Below are positions 54,106 to 62,604 of a stretch of 64,000 bases of DNA, piece by piece (the first letter of the stretch is position 1; every line of letters starts with the position of its first letter). Location of the stretch: the NCBI GenBank assembly GCA_964644695.1, contig CAZXWN010000007.1:48548-112547 (forward strand), written 5' to 3'. This DNA is from CAZXWN01 sp964644695 [NCBI: uncultured bacterium]. GTDB taxonomy: Bacteria > UBP4 > UBA4092. The notes below the pieces were generated by a model that was not told the origin of the DNA, searched no databases, and saw only the letters and a program-made list of their open reading frames with translations. The position numbers and the translations under genes were made by a program.

Positions 54106-54382
54106 TCGTCTCCTCCTGTTTTATTATGCCCCGATTATAGGAAAACGAAATACAAATTGTCAACATTTATTATTCTCAAAAATTATTCTGTTATCTTAAA
54201 ATAAACAACAAAATACTTTTACCAACTAAAAACCACATAGACCAACATATTAGATAAATAAATCACTGAATAACAGTAAATAAAAATTATTAATTCATTA
54301 TAATATCCAGAATTTTGAAGTATAATGAGGGGCAAAAGATTAATATAGATACTTACTATTTGAACGAGAAGGAGATCAAAAG
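54106..54382. promoter_or_regulatory. AT-rich divergent promoter region
   Basis: 277 nt of very AT-rich sequence between the TPR gene (minus) and the phospholipase-like gene (plus). It should hold promoters for both. Candidate minus-strand and plus-strand boxes cannot be chosen with confidence. GAAGGAG lies 7 nt before the ATG at 54383. Confidence 0.5.
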
Positions 54383-55519
54383 ATGCCAGCCAATATTGCT
54401 CATATGTTAATTTGCCAGAATGCCTTTAAGCGGGCTTGCGATATTCTTAAACCTAAATATTTTTCTGTCCTCAGGGTTATCAAACAAGATCAAGATTACC
54501 AATGTTGTAATTGTCGTACTTATCTAAATCTGGGTAGCATGGGACCAGACATATTCTTATATACCTCAGGATTATTACGTTCTTATCTGGCGATTTCCAA
54601 AGATAAAAGCAAGTCGGCAACAGGTGTTGAACCCTGGAGCTACTATCTGCATTCCTGCGATGCCAGGCTATTTCCAACCGCAATGATTAGTATTTTATTT
54701 AAAGATTCTGACTTGCAAAACAACTCGACACATTTTCCTTCCGACGATTACAAAAAAATGGCATTTATTATCGGTTACCTTACACATATTGCCGCTGATC
54801 AAATAATCCATCCTGAAGTAAATAAGTTGACGGGACCATATTATCTAGAAGGTGGAAATCGGGAAGAACATCGGGATATTGAAATTAGTCAGGATTATTT
54901 TCTCTATCGTTCACTATATCCCTATAAAAGCAATACAAATAGTCCCAATGACTTTTTTAAACAAGATTTTAAATCATGGGCTAATGTCTTAAGCCCGGGG
55001 AAAAATGAATGTGAAGATGCTTTTATATATTTTTTACAACGCTCTTTTTCAGAATCCATGTATTCTTGCCCATCTGACGAGGTAATAACAAAATCTGTTG
55101 AAAACTTGCTAGGGAAAGTCCTTAATTTATGCAACAACCAATTTATAAGTCCATACAAAGACACTGCTGATAATTTTATTGACAATGAGAATTCCTTGTT
55201 TAAATCAGCTTTTTTGGATTTTAAATATGCTTATTATTATCGAATGGCAGTCGAGTTAGCAACCATCTACATTATTGCTTTTGTTGAAGGATTTGAATTA
55301 CTGAAAAAGAAAGACCAGAAAGGTTTTCTAGATCGTTTTAATTCCATCATTAATTCTGCAGATTTAGGTTCTCCATTAGTAGACAACATCCTTAACGATT
55401 CAGCTGAGGCCCTGTTAAGAAATCCAGATATTAATAACGATTGGTTTAACCCTGGTAAATTTATTTTAAAGATAGAAGATATCAAAAAAATCAAATACCA
55501 AGATTTGTTTATTTCTTAA
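54383..55519 (+). CDS. Zinc-dependent phospholipase C family protein
   Basis: 378 aa, PF00882-type (Zn_dep_PLPC). N-terminal ligand region NIAHMLI (H7), then LGSMGPDIFLY (50-60, metal-binding Asp) and GYLTHIAADQIIHPEV (131-146) with H135, D139 and H143. These residues match the family's three-zinc site. Members hydrolyse phospholipids or act as cytoplasmic domains of unknown use; no signal peptide here. Two Cys pairs near residue 41-44 (CCNC) may add a metal site. Monocistronic with GAAGGAG upstream. Confidence 0.85.
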   Translation: MPANIAHMLICQNAFKRACDILKPKYFSVLRVIKQDQDYQCCNCRTYLNLGSMGPDIFLYTSGLLRSYLAISKDKSKSATGVEPWSYYLHSCDARLFPTAMISILFKDSDLQNNSTHFPSDDYKKMAFIIGYLTHIAADQIIHPEVNKLTGPYYLEGGNREEHRDIEISQDYFLYRSLYPYKSNTNSPNDFFKQDFKSWANVLSPGKNECEDAFIYFLQRSFSESMYSCPSDEVITKSVENLLGKVLNLCNNQFISPYKDTADNFIDNENSLFKSAFLDFKYAYYYRMAVELATIYIIAFVEGFELLKKKDQKGFLDRFNSIINSADLGSPLVDNILNDSAEALLRNPDINNDWFNPGKFILKIEDIKKIKYQDLFIS

Positions 55520-55574
55520 TGATTTTTATTAGAGTCAATTCAAAGCAATAGCCTCCACAAATCTGGCATATGGG

Positions 55575-55627
55575 AAAATGTGAACGGTAATAAAGTTCTT
55601 TTTTCATATTAGCAGTTCACATTTTTT
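55575..55627 (+). terminator. Inverted repeat, probable terminator of the phospholipase-like gene
   Basis: 11-bp arms AAAATGTGAAC (55575-55585) and GTTCACATTTT (55615-55625), loop of 29 nt, followed by TTAATAATAAT. The long loop leaves open that it is an operator. Confidence 0.5.
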
Positions 55628-55647
55628 AATAATAATCATGTAAATAA

Positions 55648-55680
55648 AAATCAGAAGACGAATATTCAATCTTCTGATTT
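55648..55680 (-). terminator. Rho-independent terminator of the DUF932 gene
   Basis: 11-bp stem AAATCAGAAGA/TCTTCTGATTT with an 11-nt loop, followed on the minus strand by TTATTTACATG. 14 nt after the DUF932 stop. Confidence 0.8.
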
Positions 55681-55694
55681 ATGACATAGTGTCA

Positions 55695-56696
55695 TTAATT
55701 TTGATCATACTGCTTAAACTCATGTACAGGTAGCGTAACCAATCTACCCCCTAGTCGCTCCATCTCAATACGGTTTTCCCAGACAATCTCACTTTGAGCT
55801 GCTCTGGTAATAGCGTTCGCAATCCCATACTGGTCTGCATCCGGTTCTGCTCCAAAAGCCATAAGGATACTGTCTCTTTGAATTTCTGTAAGCTTGTAAT
55901 GTTCCACCACATGGTGAATAACTTTCTGGGGATTGGAAATTTTCACTTCCGTACTTTCACGTAGGGACTGGGTTATTTCTCCAAACCGACCAAAGAGTTC
56001 CGTTATAGATCTCCGGATGGATAGATAGATGGTATCATCGGAATCCTCATGCCCATTGCCTAGATGGATTTGTCGGGTAAGAAATTCCTCCATGACCATG
56101 CCATTGGAACAAAGTACTCGAAAGATTCTGGGCTCTACTTTTAAGGCTTTATGCCCTGTCTCTGAATTGGTGAGGAGTAATCCTCCCATAATTCGATCAT
56201 CCCGATGACGGACAAAGTCTCTAAGCTGGTTACTTTTGACTTTGACGTTCATTTCCGTTTCAGATAGGTAAGTGTCCTCAATCTCGGAATCATGGGCTTG
56301 TAGCTCATTTAAAGCACAATAGAGGACATCTAGGTGATCAATAACCCGGTAACGGTCACTAAGGAAAGCTCTGACCGAATCTCCCAAACCTCTGACAAAC
56401 ACATCCCGATTGAACTTTCTTAACCAGGTATTAGTGTTTTCAATCAAGAGACTCGGTTCTTCTTCCCTCATACGGTGATAATACTTCAGAGGGATTTCCA
56501 ATCGTTCAGCTATCTGGGCATGACAGGATGAAGCAATCTGGTATGACTTTCCACCTTCCATGGATAGCTGAGGAGAAGTCCCTTCCATTACCATAGAGAT
56601 GCTCCCCACAGGTAAAGATTGATCCCACTTCAAAGGTTTTTGACGTTCTAGCTCCTTCAATAATTCTTGTATATTCACGGTTTTCACCCCTTTCAT
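55695..56696 (-). CDS. DUF932 family (phage/plasmid-like) protein
   Basis: 333 aa (327 if the GTG at 56678, which has a good AGGGGTG site, is used). The family core is clear: RDVFVRGLGDSVRAFLSDRYRVIDHLDVLYCAL (about 96-130), KVEPRIFRVLCSNGMV, and FGEITQSL. Found on plasmids, phages and integrative elements; function unknown, though a link to DNA transactions is often proposed. Divergent from the 57-aa ORF and recombinase operon; a terminator lies between it and the next gene to the left. Confidence 0.85.
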   Translation of the reverse strand: MKGVKTVNIQELLKELERQKPLKWDQSLPVGSISMVMEGTSPQLSMEGGKSYQIASSCHAQIAERLEIPLKYYHRMREEEPSLLIENTNTWLRKFNRDVFVRGLGDSVRAFLSDRYRVIDHLDVLYCALNELQAHDSEIEDTYLSETEMNVKVKSNQLRDFVRHRDDRIMGGLLLTNSETGHKALKVEPRIFRVLCSNGMVMEEFLTRQIHLGNGHEDSDDTIYLSIRRSITELFGRFGEITQSLRESTEVKISNPQKVIHHVVEHYKLTEIQRDSILMAFGAEPDADQYGIANAITRAAQSEIVWENRIEMERLGGRLVTLPVHEFKQYDQN

Positions 56697-56906
56697 TTTT
56701 AAGTTTTAAAGAGCCATACCACTACTGTAGAGAACTTTCAACGACATGAAAAGGAGGGTGTTTTTGCCGAGAAAGGCAAATTCAGAAATTAGTATGATAT
56801 TGAGAGCTGTTAGGCTGTTTCAGCTAAGGTCGGCAATATATCCCCTCTTATCCGCAGACAAACAAATAGATATTCTAGTAATAGAAGCCTCTATCCAAAT
56901 CTCCCT

Positions 56907-57080
56907 ATGCTTACTTTGCAACAATGTCGAAAAACAGATCCTCGTCTTCAAAAGTACTCGGATGAAGAACTAACCCACATTCGGGATGATTTGTATCAAT
57001 TGGTTCAAATAATCTTCACCATAATCCAGAAAGAGCATAGTTCCAAAAGTCCGAGTAGGGCCTTGGCAAAATCTGAATAA
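56907..57080 (+). CDS. 57-aa conserved-looking small protein upstream of the recombinase
   Basis: 57 codons. The peptide reads CRKTDPRLQKYSDEELTH near the start, then IRDDLYQLVQIIF, and ends in a Ser/Lys-rich tail. The 'S-D-E-E-L-x-x-I-R-D-x-L-Y' pattern resembles small ORFs next to recombinase genes in other elements as I recall them. Starts at an ATG without a clear ribosome site; stop lies 18 nt before the recombinase ATG, suggesting coupling. The competing 75-codon reading from 56746 has no coding character. Might be an accessory directionality or regulatory factor. Confidence 0.5.
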   Translation: MLTLQQCRKTDPRLQKYSDEELTHIRDDLYQLVQIIFTIIQKEHSSKSPSRALAKSE

Positions 57081-57098
57081 GCCTTAAAATGAGGGCAT

Positions 57099-58787
57099 AT
57101 GGATCAAGTCATCTCTAGTAAAACTGGAATTATCTATTGTCGAGTTTCTTCCAAAGAACAGGTGGAAGGAACCAGTTTAGAGTCCCAAGAAAAGGTTTGC
57201 CGGGAATATGCAGAAAAACAGAATATTCAGATTTTAAATATATTTATAGAAAAGGGAGAATCTGCCAAAACTACCGACCGCGCCCAATTCACCAAGGCGA
57301 TTGCCATGTGCAGTCACAAAAGACCTAAAGTGGACTATTTCATTGTGTATAAACTTGATAGGTTTGCTCGGAATCAGGATGACCATGTGATTGTAAGACA
57401 GATGCTTAGTAAATATGGTACCGAGTTGAAATCTGCCACCGAGCCTATCAACAGCACGCCGGTCGGAAGAGCCATGGAAGGTATGATTTCTGTCTTTGCT
57501 GAATTCGACAACAATGTTCGTCGAGAACGTTGTGTTTCTGGAATGAAGGAACGGGTCAGACAAGGTATTTGGTGTTGGCCGGCACCCTTCGGCTATTACC
57601 GCAAGGAACGAGGCGGCAATATAATCCCCAATGATAAAATCTCCCCATATATCCGGTTGGCCTTTGAGGAATATGCCAGAGGGATCCATACTTATGACTC
57701 TTTAGCCAAATATCTATGTGATTTAGGAGTCAGAATGCCTTCAGGACATAGACCAGTTAAGCAATTTGTGGAACGTATATTAAAAAACCCGATATATACC
57801 GGACACATGGAAGTCTGGGGAGAAAGGTATAAGGGTACGTTTGAGCCGATAATTAATGAAGCCTTATTTAGAAAATGCCAGGGCTGTTATCGGCACTCAC
57901 AAAGCCACCGGATGCCTAGGCTTCAGAAAAACCCATATTTTCCACTCCGGAGATTGGTCATCTGTTCACAATGCCATGCGTCCTTAACTGGTAGCATTTC
58001 CAAAGGAGGCAGCGGTAATAAATATGCCTATTATCATCACCATCATCAAGGATGTCCCTATGCGATGTTTCTGCCAAAACAGATTTTAGAAGATAAGTTC
58101 GCAGCTTATCTTAAGGAAATGTCACCAAAAGATGAGTGTGAAAAAGTTTTCCAAGAAACTGTTCTAGATTTCTGGAAGGGAAATACTAATAGCCTATCAG
58201 AAAAACAAAAATCATTGCGCAGGGAAATATCCATACTAGAACAGGACAAGCTAAAAGCTTTTGAAAGTCATCGCAAAGGTATATATACCGATGATGAATT
58301 CATAGTCCAAAAAAGAATCTTAAATTCCCAACTCGAACAAAAACAATCGTTATTGGAATCCACTACTATTCCAGAAATTGATATAAAAGAAGCGTTGGAA
58401 ACATATCTTTACTATGCTCGGAATGCAGCAGAAATATGGAAGAAAGCGGATTATCCCATTAAGATGCAATTTCAGAAACTCATCTTTGCTGGTGGAAAAG
58501 TAAGTTTTGATGGTGAAAAATTTGGAACGACTAAATATTCGCTTATTTACGGGGATAATTGGGGGAACCCTGCTGATCATGGTGGATTACCAACTGATGT
58601 CGAAGAACAAGCTAGTGGAACAGATAATATGTCCCTTGTTTACGCCATAAATCAGTCTTTTGCTGGCAATAAATCTGTTTTGGTGGACCACTTTAGACGA
58701 AATTGGAATAGATGGGTCAGTGAGATGCGGGAGTGGGCAAAGTTTCATCAATTCAGGAAAGAATGTGGTAAATCTGAACTAATCTAA
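57099..58787 (+). CDS. Large serine recombinase
   Basis: 562 aa. Resolvase domain (about 8-155) with catalytic S17 in YCRVSSKEQ, KLDRFARN and FAEFDNNVRRER; recombinase domain (about 175-280, GYYRKERGG … IYTGHMEVW); zinc ribbon with CSQCHASLTG near 290 and a His-rich CPYAM end near 315; coiled-coil region (about 345-415, KQKSLRREISILEQDKLKAFESH). Acts at att sites of integrative elements or phages, needing a directionality factor for excision. GAGGG precedes the ATG. It lies well inside the element that is bounded by the tyrosine integrase, so two mobile units may be nested or fused here. Confidence 0.93.
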   Translation: MDQVISSKTGIIYCRVSSKEQVEGTSLESQEKVCREYAEKQNIQILNIFIEKGESAKTTDRAQFTKAIAMCSHKRPKVDYFIVYKLDRFARNQDDHVIVRQMLSKYGTELKSATEPINSTPVGRAMEGMISVFAEFDNNVRRERCVSGMKERVRQGIWCWPAPFGYYRKERGGNIIPNDKISPYIRLAFEEYARGIHTYDSLAKYLCDLGVRMPSGHRPVKQFVERILKNPIYTGHMEVWGERYKGTFEPIINEALFRKCQGCYRHSQSHRMPRLQKNPYFPLRRLVICSQCHASLTGSISKGGSGNKYAYYHHHHQGCPYAMFLPKQILEDKFAAYLKEMSPKDECEKVFQETVLDFWKGNTNSLSEKQKSLRREISILEQDKLKAFESHRKGIYTDDEFIVQKRILNSQLEQKQSLLESTTIPEIDIKEALETYLYYARNAAEIWKKADYPIKMQFQKLIFAGGKVSFDGEKFGTTKYSLIYGDNWGNPADHGGLPTDVEEQASGTDNMSLVYAINQSFAGNKSVLVDHFRRNWNRWVSEMREWAKFHQFRKECGKSELI

Positions 58788-58844
58788 ATATATTAGAAAA
58801 TTGTAAACAGGTAAAGGAGGGCAAAATTGCCATATATGACATTT

Positions 58845-59684
58845 CTAAGATAATTTGCTTCGAGATGCTTGTATATCATCATGATGAAAACTGAAGAACC
58901 AATTAGGTATTGGAATTCCACCTGATACAATACAATTATATTCGGATACAAGTCTCATTACTTCTGCTATATCAGGATCATTTTGCTGACAAATTGTTTC
59001 AAGACTTTTTTCGATATCAAATAAAGACTGTATATTTCTACTCAGTTTTAGCACTAGCCCTGTCAAATCAATTGAAAGCATAACTGGAATAATAAGATAT
59101 ATAGCATTAATTAAAATAATCTGTAAATTAACATTTATATGTGTGATGGGTAGAATAGATAAAACACATATCAACATCCCAACAGATACAACTAAAATAA
59201 TAATAAAATAGTTTCTTAGTTTCCTGTATAGACACTTTGTCCAATAGGCTGATTCAAATGTCATTTCAGCCAATTTTTTCGGCCCAGGTACCTGCTGAGA
59301 CTCATAATAACTACTTGAGCGACTTTGCAACGAAAACTTTTTAAGAATCTTACTACCTGCTTTATTTTTCCAATCATTAAATTGTGAAACTGCAATAGCC
59401 CAATTTAACCCTTCGCTTAACACAGACTGCCGACGCATTGTTTCGGCATCTTCATATATAATTTCGAATCTGTATCTCTTATATAGAGATATCGCTAAAA
59501 CCAAAACAATAGTTATTGATACAGCAGTATCAACCTCTAGCGTTAGTTGTACTAATGAACAAATTACCCCAATAAATCCAGCTATAATCTCTAAGACTAT
59601 AGACCATTGCCATAGCGTAGCAGCTTCATTAAAGAGTACTCTTGATAATTGATTTAGTTCCGCTCCCTGTTGTTTATTATCCAT
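58845..59684 (-). CDS. S-4TM family pore-forming CBASS effector
   Basis: 279 aa. Four hydrophobic segments: about 26-47 and 50-68, then 160-180 and 187-210, in the 2+2 layout of S-4TM effectors. The soluble middle part has YYESQQVPGPKKLAEM then ESAYWTKCLYRKLRNYF, which matches the family block 'SPxxYYASKE-PGxRRL-ENxEESAxWT-xL'. In CBASS such proteins are activated by the cyclic nucleotide from the partner CD-NTase and permeabilise the inner membrane, killing the infected cell. The ATG overlaps the CD-NTase stop by 8 nt (ATGGATAA), so the two are translated together. AT-rich like the rest of the island. Confidence 0.88.
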   Translation of the reverse strand: MDNKQQGAELNQLSRVLFNEAATLWQWSIVLEIIAGFIGVICSLVQLTLEVDTAVSITIVLVLAISLYKRYRFEIIYEDAETMRRQSVLSEGLNWAIAVSQFNDWKNKAGSKILKKFSLQSRSSSYYESQQVPGPKKLAEMTFESAYWTKCLYRKLRNYFIIILVVSVGMLICVLSILPITHINVNLQIILINAIYLIIPVMLSIDLTGLVLKLSRNIQSLFDIEKSLETICQQNDPDIAEVMRLVSEYNCIVSGGIPIPNWFFSFHHDDIQASRSKLS

Positions 59685-60567
59685 ATGTTGGGAAAAATTC
59701 TCCTAACAATTCTTTCCATTTAGCTATTGCTACAGAAGGATCTTTCTCACTGACACTGTATGCTTCTTGTGCTATGCTTGCAGCTTTATTAGCCCTATTA
59801 ACAAATAACTCTCGCTTATTCCCAAGAGAGTTATTATCTAAATATAAATCTACTCTATCTCCTGAAATGGGATCATATGTAGGGGAATCTAAATATGTTG
59901 GTAACTTTGAAAAGAATATATTCACCATAGAATCGAGAGTATATGTTTGACTATAGTTTTTGTAGTTATTTAACAATATGCATTCTATGTGAAATCCCCT
60001 GAGCTTTTGAGTGAAATTTCTATTCCACCCTTTAATCATTTTTATGAGGGGGACGAAATCGCCATCCATATTCTTATTAATACGAGTAACTTCCTCTGCA
60101 AATTTAACGGGGTCTGTTTTAAGCCATTCGCCTCGATATGTATCGGGAATAGTATAGTAGCCTTGTTTATAATAAAATGCAGGAATTACATCTAATCGAA
60201 ACTCTGTTAATTTCATAGTGACACAATTTCTATCGATATGACATGCGGTTTTAGGATAAGCATCTTGCAATATCTTTTTGAATCGATTTAATGAGTTTGC
60301 AACCCCCTCCTTACTATCCCACTCCTTATTATTACCATAATGTAATATAACCATCAGATCAACATCACCTTCACTTAAATATTTTGTAAGTGTATCGCGG
60401 TCATAAGAACCAATTAATTTAGAAGGCTTATCTGAATATAGTGAAAGCGACTCTTTTAGTTTTGCTACCACATTAGTATGACAATTTGATACTATTGATT
60501 CTTGTCTATCGGTTATATTTAGATTACTCGCAAATTGTTTAAAAGATTCTTTAACTGTTGTTGCCAT
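59677..60567 (-). CDS. CBASS CD-NTase (SMODS nucleotidyltransferase)
   Basis: Predicted to make a cyclic di- or trinucleotide signal during phage infection. 296 aa with the nucleotidyltransferase core: IGSYDRDTLTKYLSEGDVDLMV, giving G53-S54 and catalytic D68 and D70, plus the third Asp D126 in RLDVIPAF. A later KMIKGWNR helix and HIECILLN fit the OAS-like fold. AGGAG 7 nt before the ATG. First gene of a minimal two-gene CBASS (cyclase plus S-4TM effector, type I, no Cap2/Cap3 or HORMA/TRIP13 visible). Clade of the cyclase cannot be assigned by eye. Confidence 0.9.
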   Translation of the reverse strand: MATTVKESFKQFASNLNITDRQESIVSNCHTNVVAKLKESLSLYSDKPSKLIGSYDRDTLTKYLSEGDVDLMVILHYGNNKEWDSKEGVANSLNRFKKILQDAYPKTACHIDRNCVTMKLTEFRLDVIPAFYYKQGYYTIPDTYRGEWLKTDPVKFAEEVTRINKNMDGDFVPLIKMIKGWNRNFTQKLRGFHIECILLNNYKNYSQTYTLDSMVNIFFSKLPTYLDSPTYDPISGDRVDLYLDNNSLGNKRELFVNRANKAASIAQEAYSVSEKDPSVAIAKWKELLGEFFPTYG

Positions 60568-60691
60568 AAATATCTCCTGACCTTAATCTTGATTGAATGT
60601 TAACAATAAAAAAAATATACCAATTACTTTGTCATTTATTTAACCCATCGTCTCTATATTGATTAATACTGTCGACATTTGAAAAAATATC

Positions 60692-61990
60692 TTAATCGGT
60701 AATGTTAATATTTTGAAATACTCGCACTTGACGTAAAACGAAATATCCTAAAATAAAAAATACTAATAATGATAATACGCCTACCCTTTGATTGCCAGAT
60801 ATTGTCGCTATAATTCCGAATAAAATCGGGCCAAACACTGAAGATATCCTGCTAGAAAATGCATTAAATCCAAAGATCTCAGCTGATTGTGTTTTTTCTA
60901 TCATCTGTGATAACAATGCTCGAGATATCGCTGGCGTCGAACCAAGGACAGTACCTACCAATATTGATAAAATGTAGTAATGACCCTTAGTTTGAGCTGA
61001 ATAATAACCAATTACAATAAAAATCCATATTACAATAGTCCATAATAAAACTCGTTTATATCCGAAACGTTCAGCAAGATAACCAAAAATAATAGTGCAA
61101 GGAATGGCTACAATTTGAACAATAATGAAGGCGTACATTATTTCATTTAAACTCATCTTGACAGTCTCGGACGCAAATATAGTAGTAAAGTAAGTCATTG
61201 TAGCCAAGCCATCATTTATCAGATAATTACCCAAAAGAAACTTAAATATTTCTTTATTTTCTCTCCATCTTTTAATTGTCGAAATTACTTGTATAATTCC
61301 ACCGTATGTAAGATTATGAGTTTTTTTTGACCTTGGACTAATGCGTCCTGCAGATTCTTTCAAATAAAAAATAGTAGGTAATGAAAAAAATAAATAATAC
61401 AACGCAATAAAAACAAAGGCACTTTGATATGTTTTAATAGCTGCAGGTAATTCAGCATGCTTAATAAGTGGATATAACAATCCTAAGCATATTATTCCAC
61501 CAAGATATCCAATTCCCCACCCTAAACATGATAGAACAGCTGTATTTTTATTATCTTCCACTTCAATAGGCAAGAAAGCATCATACAAAAATAGTGATGC
61601 ATTGAAAGTAAGCATAGAAAACATGAAAACTAAACTTACCCAGATATGATTATTGCTATTTATGAATCCCAACATAGCTGATAAAAAGACTGTAGTGCAA
61701 AAACTGATGATTAATAACAATTTTCTCTTTTTTGCCAGGTCTGCAATAGCACCTAATATAGGAGAAAGAATGCCCATAATGATAATCGGGACAGAAACAG
61801 CCAGGCTCCAAGAAATATCCGGTGATAAAAAGCTAATTGCAATAACTTTTCTGAAATATAAGGGAAACAGTATTGTAGGTATCATTAAATAATAGGCAGA
61901 ATTAGCAAAATCATATAATACCCACGCAACTTGAGATTTGTTTAATGCCATATTATTAAATCTAAACATTGGTAGAAATTGATTTTTCAT
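60692..61990 (-). CDS. UMF1-type (Atg22-like) MFS transporter
   Basis: 432 aa with about 12 transmembrane segments. The N-terminus WVLYDFANSAYYLMIPTILFPLYF is the UMF1/Atg22 signature, and VEDNKNTAVLSCLGWGIGYLGG and MSLNEIMYAFIIVQIVAIP also match. Bacterial UMF1 proteins are putative effluxers with unknown substrates. The start is at 61990 or 61951 (MALNKSQV); neither has a good ribosome site. It overlaps the upstream six-TM gene by 29 nt in the long form, marking one operon of prenyl synthase, membrane protein and transporter that ends about 125 nt before the CBASS start. Confidence 0.85.
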   Translation of the reverse strand: MKNQFLPMFRFNNMALNKSQVAWVLYDFANSAYYLMIPTILFPLYFRKVIAISFLSPDISWSLAVSVPIIIMGILSPILGAIADLAKKRKLLLIISFCTTVFLSAMLGFINSNNHIWVSLVFMFSMLTFNASLFLYDAFLPIEVEDNKNTAVLSCLGWGIGYLGGIICLGLLYPLIKHAELPAAIKTYQSAFVFIALYYLFFSLPTIFYLKESAGRISPRSKKTHNLTYGGIIQVISTIKRWRENKEIFKFLLGNYLINDGLATMTYFTTIFASETVKMSLNEIMYAFIIVQIVAIPCTIIFGYLAERFGYKRVLLWTIVIWIFIVIGYYSAQTKGHYYILSILVGTVLGSTPAISRALLSQMIEKTQSAEIFGFNAFSSRISSVFGPILFGIIATISGNQRVGVLSLLVFFILGYFVLRQVRVFQNINITD

Positions 61991-62588
61991 AAGTTACATT
62001 ATCTCGCTCAACCCATCCTTCTATGAATAAATATATAAAAACCTGTATTAGAAATAGCCCATAAAAAACTCCCTTATATGTATCACTCAATGCAATACTC
62101 TGCCACTCGGAAAACCCAATATAACTACAAGACAAATTTAAGTAAAAAAGGACTGATGAAAAAACTGAAACAACCGCCAATGAAAACCAACCCCTAAAAA
62201 AATTACCTTTATAAATAGAACAAGGAAAGACTAATGCGGTTACAACGGGTATAAATAAATAATATGAAGAAAAATAACTTTGTAACGCCCCTCCAGTAGA
62301 TTTAACAAACAGATGAATTGAGAACAATGCAACAATCCCGCCGATCCACAAACATACTCTAGCCATTACTGGTTTTTCTTCATAGGTAAAACTTGCTATT
62401 ATAAAAATACTAACGATAAAAAGACAAAAGATGCCAAATCTATATGTATTAATACTATCATTGGGTATTATATTAATAATTTTGAATTCATCTAAAAGCC
62501 AAAGAATAGTGCTTGGCAGAACCCCACCAAAAGCATAGCAAAGCCATGAAAATAGTTTAATTTTTTCCATTATTGTATGCGTCTTCAA
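61962..62588 (-). CDS. Six-TM membrane protein of unknown function
   Basis: 208 aa in the TTG-started form, or 202 aa from the ATG at 62570. The TTG has CAGGAGAAAAACAAGA upstream, so it may be the true start. Six hydrophobic segments: about 15-32, 45-65, 74-92, 103-120, 130-150 and 173-192. No recognised family or catalytic motif. Located between the prenyl synthase gene (stop-start gap 16 nt) and the transporter gene, so it is likely to work with one of them. Confidence 0.6.
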   Translation of the reverse strand: MKTHTIMEKIKLFSWLCYAFGGVLPSTILWLLDEFKIINIIPNDSINTYRFGIFCLFIVSIFIIASFTYEEKPVMARVCLWIGGIVALFSIHLFVKSTGGALQSYFSSYYLFIPVVTALVFPCSIYKGNFFRGWFSLAVVSVFSSVLFYLNLSCSYIGFSEWQSIALSDTYKGVFYGLFLIQVFIYLFIEGWVERDNVTYEKSISTNV

Positions 62589-62604
62589 TCTTGTTTTTCT
62601 CCTG

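Noticed and set aside
54383-55519. Phospholipase-like protein as part of a defence system
   Set aside because: Zinc-dependent PLC-like genes are common on elements and no partner gene with defence features is adjacent on its strand.
56746-56973. 75-codon open frame on the plus strand
   Set aside because: No coding character, overlaps the better supported 57-aa ORF, and starts far from any ribosome site other than AGGAGGG at the very start.
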